From Pseudomonadota bacterium (GTDB lineage: Bacteria > Pseudomonadota > Gammaproteobacteria > Burkholderiales > Gallionellaceae), in NCBI GenBank assembly GCA_021783995.1, contig JAJXTH010000010.1:1-64000 (forward strand): a stretch of DNA of 64,000 bases. Reading direction: 5' to 3'. The notes beneath the pieces were generated by a model. The model had not been told where the DNA came from, searched no databases, and was given only the letters and a program-made list of their open reading frames with translations. Position 1 is the stretch's first letter; the number at the start of each line of letters is the position of its first letter. Shown in pieces: positions 51,741 to 62,834 of the stretch. Position numbers and translations under genes: made by a program.

Positions 51741-54700
51741 ATGCCTATCATGAGAATATTTTCTACACTGCTGGTGTTGATGCTGGCAAACCAGGCATAT
51801 GCGATCTCGGAGGACTTCACGCAGGCGACCGACACGAACAACTGGGTGGCGCAGGACTATGCCTGCCTGACTGCTGGCTCCAACGCCGTTTCCACCACTT
51901 CTCCGAACTACAATAATGCCAACAGCAACATTCCGGGCTGCAACTACGGTACACCTGATGCGCCTGGCAGCGGCGCACTAAGGCTCACGCCATCGCAAAA
52001 CAGCCAGCACGGCGCCATCGTTTCGAGCTATACGATGCCGACCAACCAGGGACTTCAGGTCACCTTCACCACCTATACCTATGGTGGAGACTCTGGCGGC
52101 ACCGCAGGGCAAGGCGCAGACGGCATCTCCTTCTTTCTTCAGGACGGTGCCGTCGGCACGGCCGTAGGAGGATCGACCAACCTGGGTTCATGGGGCGGCA
52201 GCCTTGCCTACAGCTGTTCCAATGTGAACTCCAACTATACCGGCCTGACAGGCGGCTACCTGGGCCTCGGCATAGACGAATACGGCAACTTTTTGAATGG
52301 CGGCGCAGGCAACGACAACACCGCTACCGGCATACTGAACACCAACGTCTCGGGCGCATCGACCATCAACGGTTCGAACACCTGGAGCAGCGGCTCAAAC
52401 ACATACCAGCCCAACCGCATCGGGTTGCGCGGCGCAGGGAACGTGAGCTCCTACTGGCTGAACCAGAACTATCCCAATCTCTACACCAGCAGCAACCCAA
52501 GCACCATGGCATCTGCCGTGCAGAACACCTGCAAGACCGGTCTGATCCAGAACGGCGGAAGCGGAACCATGGCATACGCTGTCTCCTCGATGTCGATCTC
52601 GGGCACCACGCTGACCGTCACGACCAGCAGCACGCTGAACCTCAGAGTGGGCGATACCATCAACATGTATTCCTCCTCATCGTCCTATCCGAAAGCGTCC
52701 AACGGGGTATATATCGCGAGCACCACGAGCACAACTCCTGCCAATGACACACAGTACACCGTGACTTCGGTGAACCTGGGCGCGAACCAGTTCACGGTGA
52801 ACACAACGGGAACAGGTTCGGTGAGCCATGCAGGAAATGCCAGATTCACCATCAACACGCTCGACTATGCGGTGATCCCCGGCGGCTATTGGGTGCTCCC
52901 CAATGCACAGAAAATCTCCAACATCAGCGCAACGACCCGTTCTGCGGCCACGCCGATCACCTACAAGCTGATCATCACCCCCAGCGGTTACCTGACCTTC
53001 ATGTACAACTACAACAACACGGGATTCCAGACTGTGTTGCCCAACCCGAATACCCCGGGCTCACTCTTCAACATCCTGACCGCCAACGGCGGCTCCCTTC
53101 CGGGAAGCTTCAGGTTCGGCTTTGCCGGATCGACTGGCGGCTCGCGCAACAACCACGACATCACCTGTTTTGCCGCGCAGCCTCTGGAATCCAACAGCAG
53201 CGTGGGTGCAAACACCGTTCAGACAGGCCAGCTCCAGACCAACACGCAGATCTATCTGGCCTCATACAACAACAACACCTGGTCAGGAACGGTGACTGCA
53301 ACCGGCATAACGCAGGGCGCAAGCGGTCTGATCCTCAACAACAACACGACCTGGGATGCGAACTGCGTGCTGACCGGTGGCGCATGCATGAGCATGGGCA
53401 GCACCGGTGGCGTCGCAAACAACACCATCAGCCTGGAAGCGCCAACCTCCCGCCAGCTCCTGACATGGAACGGAACTGCGGGCGCAGCACTTGAATCCGG
53501 GACCATCACTACCGCACAGCAAACCGTGCTGAATTCTACCGATTCCTATGGCGCGATTCGGCTAGACTGGCTGCGCGGCGGACGCAGCAACGAGCTGACT
53601 GCGACGCCCACGCCAGGCCCGCTGCGCGCCAGAAGCGGGGTGCTTGGGGACATCGTCGACTCCAGCCCGACCTTCGTCGGAGCGCCCGTCGCCTATACCT
53701 ATGTGACTTTCACGGACTCGCTGTACAGCGGCACACCTCCTGAAGCGGCTCACCCGTACAGCGGCTTCAGCACCACCATGGCAAACCGCACGAATGTCGT
53801 CTATGCAGGCAGCAATGATGGTTTGCTGCACGGTTTCCGCGCTGGCAACAGCAGCGGGACGGCCAACAATGACGGATACGAATTGATCGGATACATGCCT
53901 TCCACCGTACTGTCAAGTCAGACCACTTCGCCCAATACAACCCCGAATGTCGTCGCACTCACCAATCTCACCTACAACCACAATTATTTTGTGGACGCCA
54001 CGCCTGGTACCGGCGATCTATATTATGCGAACGCATGGCATACCTGGCTTGCAGGCGGCATGGGAGAAGGCGGCAAGGAAATCTACGTGCTGGACATCAC
54101 GGACCCCTCGACCTTCTCGGAAACCAATGCGGCAAGCCTGGTGATAGGGGACTGGACTGATGCGACGATAAGCTGTGCCAATGCGAGCTGCGCTGCCAAT
54201 ATGGGCAAGTCCCACGGCACGCCCATCATAAGACGATTGCACAACAAGCAATGGGCGGTCATCTTCGGCAACGGCATAGGCAGTACGAGCGGACTGGCCG
54301 GCGTCTATGTCGGACTGGTGTCTCCCACCTCAGGCGCCCTCACTTTTTACTGGCTGGGCACCAACGGCGCGACTTCCAACGGGATAACATACGTGTCCGC
54401 CGCAGACTTCGACGGTGATCACATCACCGACTATCTCTATGCGGGTGATCTGCAGGGCAACGTGTGGCGCTTCGATCTCACGAGCAGCAATATCAGTGAC
54501 TGGGGCGCATCGAAATACGGACAGAGCGTGGCAACCCCGCTCTTCACCGCGAAGAACTCGGCCAGCGGAGTGGAGCCCATCACGTCCAGCATACTCGGCA
54601 CGATCACGAACACCGGCGGCGCGCAGCGCGTCATTCTCGGATTCGGAACCGGACAAGCCACTCCCTTCACCAGCTCTTCAGGAACGGATACCTATGCGGG

Positions 54701-55451
54701 AGGGCAGCAGACGGTTTACGGTATATGGGACTGGGATTTCGGCAAGTGGAATGCGGGCACGACGACGACGAACGGCGTCGTCATTCCACCGTCATCCATG
54801 CAGCTTGCAAGTCTGGCAGCGCCACAAACCATCTCACGCAGCAAGCTGCTTGCAAACTCCGTGTCTGTAGAGACTCCTGCCGTGTACACAAACGGGACTC
54901 TTACCTCCAAGGGTACTCGCACCGTCGCGCAGACTTCCGTTTGCTGGCAGGGAAGCGCGAGCTGCCCCAACGCCATCAACACCTCCACCACAAACAACCA
55001 GTACGGCTGGATGTTCGACCTGCCTGACACTGTGAGCAATACATCGGCTTGTGGAGGCGGCGTCAACGGTACCTGCAACGAGCAGATCGTCTACAATCCG
55101 ACATTTGTCGGTGGAGAACTGTTCCTGAACACGACGACCCCGCCGGTGAGCATACCAGGCCAGTGCACGTTGCCTGTGCCTGGGGGATGGACCATGGGAT
55201 TCAGCATGGCGTCCGGCGGGGGAACGCCTCAGGATCTCTTCACCGGAGCGGGAAGCGGCTCTGGCTCAGCTGTAGTCGGCGAATCCTTCGGTGGCATCGG
55301 CACGGGACTCATCATGACGACTGGCGGCGCAAATCCCACCGTGAATCTGATCACATCGACTGGCGCTACAACACCTCCAGCCGTTTCAAACCAGCTTACA
55401 TTGCCCAGCAATGTCACCGTCAAACGCGTATCCTGGGAGATTCTGAGATGA
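51741..55451 (+). CDS. pilY1: PilY1-type pilus tip adhesin with lectin-like N-terminal region and PilC/PilY1 beta-propeller
   Basis: C-terminal hallmark [26 protein letters not shown]-terminal [11 protein letters not shown]...[14 protein letters not shown] resembles L-type lectin fold. Confidence 0.88.
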   Translation: MPIMRIFSTLLVLMLANQAYAISEDFTQATDTNNWVAQDYACLTAGSNAVSTTSPNYNNANSNIPGCNYGTPDAPGSGALRLTPSQNSQHGAIVSSYTMPTNQGLQVTFTTYTYGGDSGGTAGQGADGISFFLQDGAVGTAVGGSTNLGSWGGSLAYSCSNVNSNYTGLTGGYLGLGIDEYGNFLNGGAGNDNTATGILNTNVSGASTINGSNTWSSGSNTYQPNRIGLRGAGNVSSYWLNQNYPNLYTSSNPSTMASAVQNTCKTGLIQNGGSGTMAYAVSSMSISGTTLTVTTSSTLNLRVGDTINMYSSSSSYPKASNGVYIASTTSTTPANDTQYTVTSVNLGANQFTVNTTGTGSVSHAGNARFTINTLDYAVIPGGYWVLPNAQKISNISATTRSAATPITYKLIITPSGYLTFMYNYNNTGFQTVLPNPNTPGSLFNILTANGGSLPGSFRFGFAGSTGGSRNNHDITCFAAQPLESNSSVGANTVQTGQLQTNTQIYLASYNNNTWSGTVTATGITQGASGLILNNNTTWDANCVLTGGACMSMGSTGGVANNTISLEAPTSRQLLTWNGTAGAALESGTITTAQQTVLNSTDSYGAIRLDWLRGGRSNELTATPTPGPLRARSGVLGDIVDSSPTFVGAPVAYTYVTFTDSLYSGTPPEAAHPYSGFSTTMANRTNVVYAGSNDGLLHGFRAGNSSGTANNDGYELIGYMPSTVLSSQTTSPNTTPNVVALTNLTYNHNYFVDATPGTGDLYYANAWHTWLAGGMGEGGKEIYVLDITDPSTFSETNAASLVIGDWTDATISCANASCAANMGKSHGTPIIRRLHNKQWAVIFGNGIGSTSGLAGVYVGLVSPTSGALTFYWLGTNGATSNGITYVSAADFDGDHITDYLYAGDLQGNVWRFDLTSSNISDWGASKYGQSVATPLFTAKNSASGVEPITSSILGTITNTGGAQRVILGFGTGQATPFTSSSGTDTYAGGQQTVYGIWDWDFGKWNAGTTTTNGVVIPPSSMQLASLAAPQTISRSKLLANSVSVETPAVYTNGTLTSKGTRTVAQTSVCWQGSASCPNAINTSTTNNQYGWMFDLPDTVSNTSACGGGVNGTCNEQIVYNPTFVGGELFLNTTTPPVSIPGQCTLPVPGGWTMGFSMASGGGTPQDLFTGAGSGSGSAVVGESFGGIGTGLIMTTGGANPTVNLITSTGATTPPAVSNQLTLPSNVTVKRVSWEILR

Positions 55452-55885
55452 GCAAGGGATTCACTCTGATCGAACTGATGGTCGTTGTGGCGATCGTGGG
55501 AATACTCACCATGATCGCCTTGCCATCCTATCAGGCATACGTTTTGAAGTCGCATCGCACTGCCGCGATCAATGCGATACTCGATCTGGCGAGTCGTGAG
55601 GCGCGCTACTACACCACCCAAAACGCCTACACGTCCGACATGACGGCGTTGGGTTATTCAGTTTCAACCGCATTTCCGGTCACCATGGGCACGGGCGGAA
55701 CGGCATACTACAACCTGAGCGTTACATCCGTCACAGCCGCCACAACCACCACGCCGGCAGACTTCACTTTGAATGCGGCGCCCGTGGGCAACCAGGTCAA
55801 TGATACCTGCGGCACCTATACCTACACCTCCATGGGTATAAAGGGAATCACCACAGGTTCGCTGCCCGACTGCTGGAAGCAGTAG
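55448..55885 (+). CDS. pilE: Type IV pilin-like protein PilE
   Basis: [41 protein letters not shown] overlap with pilY1. Confidence 0.9.
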   Translation: MSKGFTLIELMVVVAIVGILTMIALPSYQAYVLKSHRTAAINAILDLASREARYYTTQNAYTSDMTALGYSVSTAFPVTMGTGGTAYYNLSVTSVTAATTTTPADFTLNAAPVGNQVNDTCGTYTYTSMGIKGITTGSLPDCWKQ

Positions 55886-55930
55886 ATGAAAAAAGGCGCG
55901 GCCGCCGTGGCCAGCATCACCGCTCACCGC

Positions 55931-57706
55931 CTATGCGCGCTCCTTGCGACACCAGCCCACTAACCCGGCCAGCCCCAGACCCAGCAACGCCAGCGTGCCA
56001 GGCTCAGGAACTTGCGCGACGTAGATGCCGCCCCATGTTGCAGCCGTCAAAGAGTTCGTCATTCCAGCATTGATGGCAATCTGGCCATTACGAAAGCCGT
56101 CCCGCTCGATGCCCAGCGAGGAAATCTGGAAGCCCTTGCCCTGCAGCGATGGATCGATGAGTCCTCCATCCATGCCGGTTTCCAGCAGCGTGAATGTGCT
56201 ATCGTTGAGAATGTAGCTCGGATCGGTGACGCCAAACCCACCATACAGTCCAGTCGCACCGTCGCTACCGTTCGGGCCGGTATGCACGGCCTTGAAGATC
56301 GCGTTGTCACCACTGATCGCCAGAAAGGAAGAGGAACGCCAGCGCGCAGGTTCCTGACCAGTATCTCCGGATCCGCTTGGTGCCCCGGAGAAGGACCAGA
56401 ACTGAAAGTTCTTGTACAAACTGCCGGTCTCGGCAATCATGTATAGGCCATTGGTCGAAAGGTCAGCGAGAAAGAGACCCTGATGAACAGGAATCTGGAC
56501 CGTCGTGTTGGTGCACTGCGAAATGATTCCACCATTGTCATCAGTCGGGCAAATGAGGTTTTGGGAGTATGTATCAGTCGTATCCCAAGCGCCCCAGAAT
56601 CCCACGTAGCGGCCATCGAATGACAGCCCCTCACCGAAAGCGCTCAGGGTTGGAGGGATGCTGTCATTCTTATGGCTAGGAACCACGGTATTGAAACCCG
56701 CCACGGTCGTCAATGCTGGGTGAGATGTGCCATCGAGATTTGCCGCAAAGATTCCGCCAGCAGTCGGCGCAGCTTCGTTGTCGAGACCTGTAAAGACGAC
56801 CTTGCCGTTGGCCGCGCTGGGCGGAGCCGTCGAACCGAAGATCGCCGAGCCAGATCCCAGCACTGCGTTAGCCGGCATAATCATGCCGCTACGTGCAACC
56901 TCGATGACCGAAGCGTTGGGATTGCTGACATCACGGTAATAGATACCCGTTTGGCCCCCAGTGGTGGGACTGGTGAAATTACCCTTGAATGCAACGAGAT
57001 TTCCGGTCGGTGAAGGCGCGCCGGGGAACTGGTCGAACTTGGTGCCGGATGGAACATCCGGGGCAGTTGGCACCTGAAACTGCGAAAGGGTTGGAACGGC
57101 ACCGAGTTGGCTCGCGCCGGTAACCAATCCCGCAGCTGTGCCGTTCTGCGTGACATACACGCCTGATGTGCCGACCTTCGTAGTAATCGGTGCTCCAGTG
57201 GCATCGTATCCAGTCGTGTACTGATATACAGGCTGTGACTGCCCGCGGAAGGCGATCGCATTCGAGGTCGCATCGATTCGCGGGAAAGCCGGGAACTCAG
57301 TGAATGCGCTGCCTAAATTGTTCGGGGCGGGCACCTGTGTGGTGTTGCTTATGGCAAGCGGCACGATGGGATTCCCTGTGGTTGACATATCCCGGGTAAA
57401 AATGCCCCTCACCGGCTGGCCTGCCCCACCGCCTCCCCCTCCACCGGTTGACGCCTTTGCCCTGGCACGAAACACGACAAGGCCGGCATTGTCGATGGAT
57501 GGCTGGTTATAGCTGAAAAAATTATTGCCCGGCGCACCAGGGACAGAATCCGCATTGTTCACCACGGTCGACCAACTGAAAACGGGTGTTGCTTTTGCCA
57601 CCCCTCCCGACAGGAAAACCACCGTCACCAGCACTGCCATGGCCTTCCTGCGAAATCCCATTGCCGAATGCACCGATTGCTGTCCGTCAAATATTCTATG
57701 CATCAT
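55931..57706 (-). CDS. PEP-CTERM sorting domain-containing secreted protein
   Basis: C-terminal VPEPGTLALLGLGLAGLVGWCRKERA; N-terminal signal peptide. Confidence 0.93.
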   Translation of the reverse strand: MMHRIFDGQQSVHSAMGFRRKAMAVLVTVVFLSGGVAKATPVFSWSTVVNNADSVPGAPGNNFFSYNQPSIDNAGLVVFRARAKASTGGGGGGGAGQPVRGIFTRDMSTTGNPIVPLAISNTTQVPAPNNLGSAFTEFPAFPRIDATSNAIAFRGQSQPVYQYTTGYDATGAPITTKVGTSGVYVTQNGTAAGLVTGASQLGAVPTLSQFQVPTAPDVPSGTKFDQFPGAPSPTGNLVAFKGNFTSPTTGGQTGIYYRDVSNPNASVIEVARSGMIMPANAVLGSGSAIFGSTAPPSAANGKVVFTGLDNEAAPTAGGIFAANLDGTSHPALTTVAGFNTVVPSHKNDSIPPTLSAFGEGLSFDGRYVGFWGAWDTTDTYSQNLICPTDDNGGIISQCTNTTVQIPVHQGLFLADLSTNGLYMIAETGSLYKNFQFWSFSGAPSGSGDTGQEPARWRSSSFLAISGDNAIFKAVHTGPNGSDGATGLYGGFGVTDPSYILNDSTFTLLETGMDGGLIDPSLQGKGFQISSLGIERDGFRNGQIAINAGMTNSLTAATWGGIYVAQVPEPGTLALLGLGLAGLVGWCRKERA

Positions 57707-57767
57707 GATTTCCTCCCGATTGCCGCACTAAACGAGTCCAGCTTTCTGAATCTTTTATGTATTTTGA

Positions 57768-57784
57768 TGCAAGAATTGTACCGA
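57768..57784 (-). promoter_or_regulatory. Candidate sigma-54 (-24/-12) promoter of the PEP-CTERM gene
   Basis: Reverse strand tcGGtacaattcttGCa: GG-N10-GC spacing, close to YTGGCACGRNNNTTGCW. Confidence 0.72.
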
Positions 57785-57867
57785 TGATCCAGCGCACAAC
57801 AGAAAACCTTGACAAATCAATAAGGAGCGCGATCAGGAAACAGCGTAAGGCAGCCTCAATATTTCTG

Positions 57868-57893
57868 GAGTGTAAAGTTTTCTGACAACGCCA
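57868..57893. promoter_or_regulatory. Candidate upstream activator site, copy 1
   Basis: gagtgtaaagttttctgacaacgcca; matches copy 2 as GAGTGTAAANNNTTCYGACAAYGYCA. Confidence 0.6.
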
Positions 57894-58005
57894 ATTTAAC
57901 TGCCCGAACAACAGCTCTATCCAGCTACCTGCTTCTGGGCGATAACGATGGCGATTGACAGGGTAATGCACAATACGCCAATTAACGCTTGAACTTCCCC
58001 CTGCC

Positions 58006-58031
58006 GAGTGTAAAAAATTCCGACAATGTCA
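58006..58031. promoter_or_regulatory. Candidate upstream activator site, copy 2
   Basis: gagtgtaaaaaattccgacaatgtca; contains partial dyad TTCCGACA-A-TGTCAGAA. Confidence 0.6.
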
Positions 58032-58274
58032 GAAATTCCAATATTGAGGCTTGCTTCCTCGACACATCGAAGCGCCATCAATCGGTTCCAGCCGGCCTTT
58101 GCCTTGACCATGCGGTGCAAGCAGTGGTTTGAGCCAGGGCCGATATAGGCGATAATAGCGAAACCGGATTCCGGATCGTCAGCGCAAAGTATTGGCAAAA
58201 ATGCAGATAATTAGGCGGGTTTCAAACAAACTCCGGACTGGCAGCCTGAAAATAAAAAAGGTACATACCGTATT

Positions 58275-58844
58275 ATGCTTCTGATGATAGACAATTACGA
58301 CTCCTTCACCTACAACCTGGTGCAGTATTTCGCCGAGCTGGGTGAGGAAGTCGTCGTGCACCGCAACGACGAAATCACGGTAGCAGAAATCGAAAAGGCA
58401 AACCCGCAGCACATCGTGATCTCGCCGGGCCCCTGCACGCCGAACGAGGCGGGCATATCGGTCGAGACGATAAAACATTTCGCGGGAAAAATACCGATAC
58501 TCGGCGTGTGCCTCGGCCATCAGAGCATAGGGCAGGCATTCGGCGGAAAGATCGTGCACGCCAGGCAGCTGATGCACGGCAAGACTTCCGAGATCTATCA
58601 CCACAACAACAGCGTGTTCACCGGACTCCCAAACCCCTTCACTGCGACGCGCTATCATTCGCTCGTGATCGAGCGGGCAAGCCTGCCCGATTGCCTTGAG
58701 ATCACCGCCTGGACGGATGACGGCGAGATCATGGGCGTGCGTCACAGGACCATGAGCGTGCACGGCGTGCAGTTTCATCCGGAATCCATACTGACTGAAC
58801 ACGGACACGAGATGCTTAAGAATTTTCTGGAAGGCGCTGCATGA
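58275..58844 (+). CDS. trpG: Anthranilate/aminodeoxychorismate synthase glutamine amidotransferase component
   Basis: [49 protein letters not shown]. Confidence 0.96.
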   Translation: MLLMIDNYDSFTYNLVQYFAELGEEVVVHRNDEITVAEIEKANPQHIVISPGPCTPNEAGISVETIKHFAGKIPILGVCLGHQSIGQAFGGKIVHARQLMHGKTSEIYHHNNSVFTGLPNPFTATRYHSLVIERASLPDCLEITAWTDDGEIMGVRHRTMSVHGVQFHPESILTEHGHEMLKNFLEGAA

Positions 58845-59869
58845 TCACCCCGCAACAGGCATTGAAAAGGCTCATAGAACAGCGCGAAATCTTCTATGAC
58901 GAGATGCTCTCGCTGATGCGCCAGATCATGAGCGGCGAAGTGTCGTCCGCGCAGATCGCGGGCATACTGGTGGGGCTACGCGTGAAGAAGGAGACGGTCG
59001 GCGAAATTTCGGCTGCAGCCTATGTGATGCGCGAATTTGCAACCAAGGTGCCGGTCGCCAACCGCGATCACCTAGTGGACACCTGCGGAACGGGAGGCGA
59101 CAGCATCGGCTCCTTCAACATATCCACGACCAGCGCGCTGGTCGCGGCCGCAGCGGGCGCGCGCGTGGCCAAGCACGGCGGGCGTTCCGTGTCCTCGACC
59201 TGCGGCAGCGCCGACGTTCTGGAAAGACTGGGGGTCAATCTCAACTTGACCCCCGAGCAGGTAGGGCTATGCGTGGACAACGTCGGCATAGGCTTCATGT
59301 TCGCGCCCAATTTCCACGGCGCGATGAAATACGCAGCCCCGGTGCGCCGCGAGCTCGGCGTGCGCACGATGTTCAATGTGCTGGGGCCTCTGACCAATCC
59401 TGCAGGCGCAGAGAACCAGATTCTGGGCGTATTCCATCCCGATCTCGTCGGCATCATGGCCCGCGTGCTGCAGCGCCTGGGCAGCCGCCACGTGCTGGTG
59501 GTGAACGGCATGGACGGCATGGACGAGATCTCGATAAGCAGCGGCACCCATGTCGCCGAGCTGAAGGGTGGTGAGGTCGACGAATACATCATCAGCCCCG
59601 AACAGTTCGGGCTTTCCATTTCCTCCAACGATCTCCTGCGCGTGGCCAACGTCGACGAGGCATGCGACATGCTGCAGGGTGTGCTGGACGACAGGCGAGG
59701 CGCGCCGCGCGACATCGTGACGCTCAACGCGGGTGCGGCGATCTACGTTTCGGGACTGTCAGGCACGCTGGCCGAAGGCGTTGCCAAAGCCGATCAGATA
59801 ATCGCAAGCGGTAAAGCGAAATCCATACTGGAAAAGCTCATACAGTTTTCAAGGAAATTCCAGGCTTGA
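58841..59869 (+). CDS. trpD: Anthranilate phosphoribosyltransferase
   Basis: [40 protein letters not shown]. Confidence 0.97.
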   Translation: MITPQQALKRLIEQREIFYDEMLSLMRQIMSGEVSSAQIAGILVGLRVKKETVGEISAAAYVMREFATKVPVANRDHLVDTCGTGGDSIGSFNISTTSALVAAAAGARVAKHGGRSVSSTCGSADVLERLGVNLNLTPEQVGLCVDNVGIGFMFAPNFHGAMKYAAPVRRELGVRTMFNVLGPLTNPAGAENQILGVFHPDLVGIMARVLQRLGSRHVLVVNGMDGMDEISISSGTHVAELKGGEVDEYIISPEQFGLSISSNDLLRVANVDEACDMLQGVLDDRRGAPRDIVTLNAGAAIYVSGLSGTLAEGVAKADQIIASGKAKSILEKLIQFSRKFQA

Positions 59870-59883
59870 TCCTGTTTCCCCCT

Positions 59884-59912
59884 CTTGAAAATTCATAAAC
59901 TCACCCCATTTA
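59884..59912 (+). promoter_or_regulatory. Sigma-32 heat shock promoter of htpG
   Basis: CTTGAAA-N13-CCCCATTTA, full consensus match. Confidence 0.85.
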
Positions 59913-59947
59913 GCCGCCATCCCTTTTAACTGCAATAGAGGACTGGC

Positions 59948-61840
59948 ATGACGACTAACCGCGAAACGATGGGATTCCAGACGGAAGTGAAGCAGCTTCT
60001 GCAACTGATGATCCACTCCCTGTATTCCAACCGCGAAATCTTCCTGCGCGAACTGGTGTCCAACGCTTCGGACGCGTGCGACAAGCTGCGCTTCGAGGCG
60101 CTGCACAACGATACGATGTTCGAGAGCGACTCCGACCTTGCGATACGAATTAGCTATGACAAGGAAGCCAGGACGCTCACGATAGCCGACAACGGCATAG
60201 GCATGAACCGCGACGAGGTGATCAATAACCTCGGCACGATCGCCAAGTCCGGCACGCGCGAATTCTTCTCCAAACTCTCCGGTGACCAGCAGAAGGACGC
60301 AGGCCTGATAGGCCAGTTCGGCGTGGGCTTCTATTCCGCGTTCATCGTATCCGACAAGGTGACCGTGGTCACACGCCGCGCAGGCGAAAACACGGATCAG
60401 GGCGTGTCCTGGGAGTCCGACGGCGGCGGCGAATTTTCCATAGAGATGGTTGAAAAGGAAAAGCGTGGCACGACCATCACCCTGCATCTCAGGGAAGACC
60501 AGGACGACCTGCTCTCAGGCCACAAGCTGCGCTCCATCATCAGAAAGTATTCCGACCACATCGTCCAGCCCATCCTGATGAAGAAGGAGGAATGGAAAGA
60601 AGACAGCGAAGTCGTGACCGATGAGGACGAGACCATCAACCAGGCTTCAGCGCTGTGGGCGCGTTCAAAGAACGAGATCACCGAAGACGAATACAAGGCG
60701 TTCTACAAGCATGTCGGCCACGACTACGAAGACCCGCTCGCGTGGACCCATGCGCGCGTCGAAGGCCGCCAGGAGTACACCCAGCTCCTCTACATACCGG
60801 GCCGCGCGCCATTCGACCTCTGGGACCACAAGGCGCAGCACGGCATCAAGCTCTATGTGAAGCGCGTATTCATCATGGACGACGCAGAGCAGCTGCTTCC
60901 CTCCTATCTGCGCTTCGTGCGCGGCATCGTCGATTCGAGCAACCTGCCCTTGAACGTGTCGCGCGAGATCCTCCAGGAGTCGAAGGACATCAAGGCGATA
61001 CGCGAGGGCTGCACGAAGAAGGTGCTGGGGCTGCTCGAGGACATGGCTGGAAACGATCCGGAGAAATACGCGAAATTCTGGGGAGAATTCGGTCAGGTGA
61101 TCAAGGAAGGCGTTGGCATGGACTTCGCCAACAAGGAGAAGATCGCGGGGCTGTTGCGCTTTGCATCCACCCACTCCGACACTTCTTCCGAGACCGTATC
61201 GCTCGCAGACTACCTAGGCCGCATGAAGGAAGGCCAGGACAAGATCTACTACATCACCGCAGACAGCTTCAACGCGGCGAAGAACAGCCCGCACCTCGAG
61301 GTGTTCCGCAAGAAGGGCATAGAGGTTCTTCTGCTCTCGGCAAGAGTCGACGAATGGGTGGTCGGGTCGCTTTCAGAATTCAAGGAAAAGCAGCTCGTGT
61401 CTGTCGCCAAGGGCGGCCTCGATCTCGGCTCTCTCGAAGACGAGGCGGAGAAGCAGGATCAGGAAAAGCAGGCTTCCGAATTCAAGGAGCTGACCGAAAA
61501 GATCAAGGCCAGCCTGGATGGGCGCGTCAAGGATGTCAGGATCACGCACAGGCTTACCGATTCTCCGGCCTGCCTTGTCGCGGACGAGCACGACATGAGC
61601 GGTAACATGGCGCGCATGCTGAAGGCGGCAGGCCAGAAGATACCGGAGTCCAAGCCTTTCCTTGAGATCAATCCCCAGCATCCTGTGGTGATGCGCCTGA
61701 ATGACGAGAAGCAGCATTTCGACGACTGGGCAGCCGTTCTTTTCGATCAGGCGTTGCTCGCAGAAGGCGGGCAGCTTGACGATCCCGCTGGCTTCGTCAA
61801 GCGCGTGAACCAATTGATGTTGGAGATGCGGGCGGGCTGA
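59948..61840 (+). CDS. htpG: Molecular chaperone HtpG (Hsp90)
   Basis: [42 protein letters not shown]. Confidence 0.98.
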   Translation: MTTNRETMGFQTEVKQLLQLMIHSLYSNREIFLRELVSNASDACDKLRFEALHNDTMFESDSDLAIRISYDKEARTLTIADNGIGMNRDEVINNLGTIAKSGTREFFSKLSGDQQKDAGLIGQFGVGFYSAFIVSDKVTVVTRRAGENTDQGVSWESDGGGEFSIEMVEKEKRGTTITLHLREDQDDLLSGHKLRSIIRKYSDHIVQPILMKKEEWKEDSEVVTDEDETINQASALWARSKNEITEDEYKAFYKHVGHDYEDPLAWTHARVEGRQEYTQLLYIPGRAPFDLWDHKAQHGIKLYVKRVFIMDDAEQLLPSYLRFVRGIVDSSNLPLNVSREILQESKDIKAIREGCTKKVLGLLEDMAGNDPEKYAKFWGEFGQVIKEGVGMDFANKEKIAGLLRFASTHSDTSSETVSLADYLGRMKEGQDKIYYITADSFNAAKNSPHLEVFRKKGIEVLLLSARVDEWVVGSLSEFKEKQLVSVAKGGLDLGSLEDEAEKQDQEKQASEFKELTEKIKASLDGRVKDVRITHRLTDSPACLVADEHDMSGNMARMLKAAGQKIPESKPFLEINPQHPVVMRLNDEKQHFDDWAAVLFDQALLAEGGQLDDPAGFVKRVNQLMLEMRAG

Positions 61841-61850
61841 TTGCAACCCT

Positions 61851-61926
61851 CACGCGGCGAGCGCCGAGAAATGCAGAATTGCTTGCGGGCCATTTGCTAT
61901 TGCAGAATTCTCCGCTGCTCCGCGTG
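61851..61926. terminator. Imperfect long hairpin between convergent htpG and SDR gene
   Basis: CACGCGGCGAGCG...GAGAA pairs imperfectly with TTCTCCGCTGCTCCGCGTG; no clear U-tract. Confidence 0.35.
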
Positions 61927-61934
61927 AAACGCAT

Positions 61935-62786
61935 TTATCCTGCAAGGAAATCCGCGACCGTCGGATAGATGAGGCGTATCTTCAGCTCCCGCTTCATCCT
62001 CAGATTGGACAGCCTTCTCGATTCGCTCATGAAGGAATACATCATAGGCGAGACCGCATTCTTCACTTCCAGCCTGGGAAGCCTGGGCGGCCTGGGCAAA
62101 CCAAAGGCATCGGCCACCATGTCGAAATATTGCCCCATCCTGAGCCCGCTGTCGTCGCTTGCGTGATAGATGCGGCAGGGGCTTCCATGGTTGAGCGCGG
62201 CGATGATTATCCCCGCGAGGTCGTCCGCATGTATGTGGTTGGTATAGCTGTCCTCATTATCAACGATGCAGGGCATGCCCTGCTTCAGCCGCTCGATCGG
62301 CAGGCGGTCTTTCGCATAGATGCCGGGCACGCGCAGTATGCACGCATGCGCCCCGTTCCTTCTCGCCCAGGCGCGTATCTGCCGCTCTGCATCCGCTCTG
62401 AGCCTCGAACGCATGGATGTGGAGCGCAACGGCCTGGTCTCGCTCACCTCTTCGCCCCCGCAATCCCCATACACGCCGCTGGTGCTCACATAGACCAGTT
62501 TTCTCACTGTGCCGGACAGCACGGCGAGCAGGTTGCGCGTTCGCGCATCGATGCTTCCCTGCTGTTCGGGCGGGGCGAGATGCAGAACCGAATCTGCGTT
62601 GCTTGAAATCCTGGAGAGACTCTTCCTGTCGTCCAGATCGCCCATGACGGGAATCGCGCCCAGATTGCGCAAGGCATTGCAGTATTCCGGGTTGCGCACC
62701 AGCGCATGGACTCGGCAGGATTTCGCAAGACGGGGGATCATTCGGCGGGCAATGTCCCCGCTTCCGACGATGAGTATTCGTTTCAT
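61935..62786 (-). CDS. NAD(P)-dependent epimerase/dehydratase family protein (extended SDR)
   Basis: MKRILIVGSGDIARRMIPRLA, LVYVSTSGVYGDCGG. Confidence 0.88.
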   Translation of the reverse strand: MKRILIVGSGDIARRMIPRLAKSCRVHALVRNPEYCNALRNLGAIPVMGDLDDRKSLSRISSNADSVLHLAPPEQQGSIDARTRNLLAVLSGTVRKLVYVSTSGVYGDCGGEEVSETRPLRSTSMRSRLRADAERQIRAWARRNGAHACILRVPGIYAKDRLPIERLKQGMPCIVDNEDSYTNHIHADDLAGIIIAALNHGSPCRIYHASDDSGLRMGQYFDMVADAFGLPRPPRLPRLEVKNAVSPMMYSFMSESRRLSNLRMKRELKIRLIYPTVADFLAG

Positions 62787-62834
62787 GTGCGGATTATGCG
62801 GTAAAATTCCTCCTTTGCACAAAGCTTCAGACAC

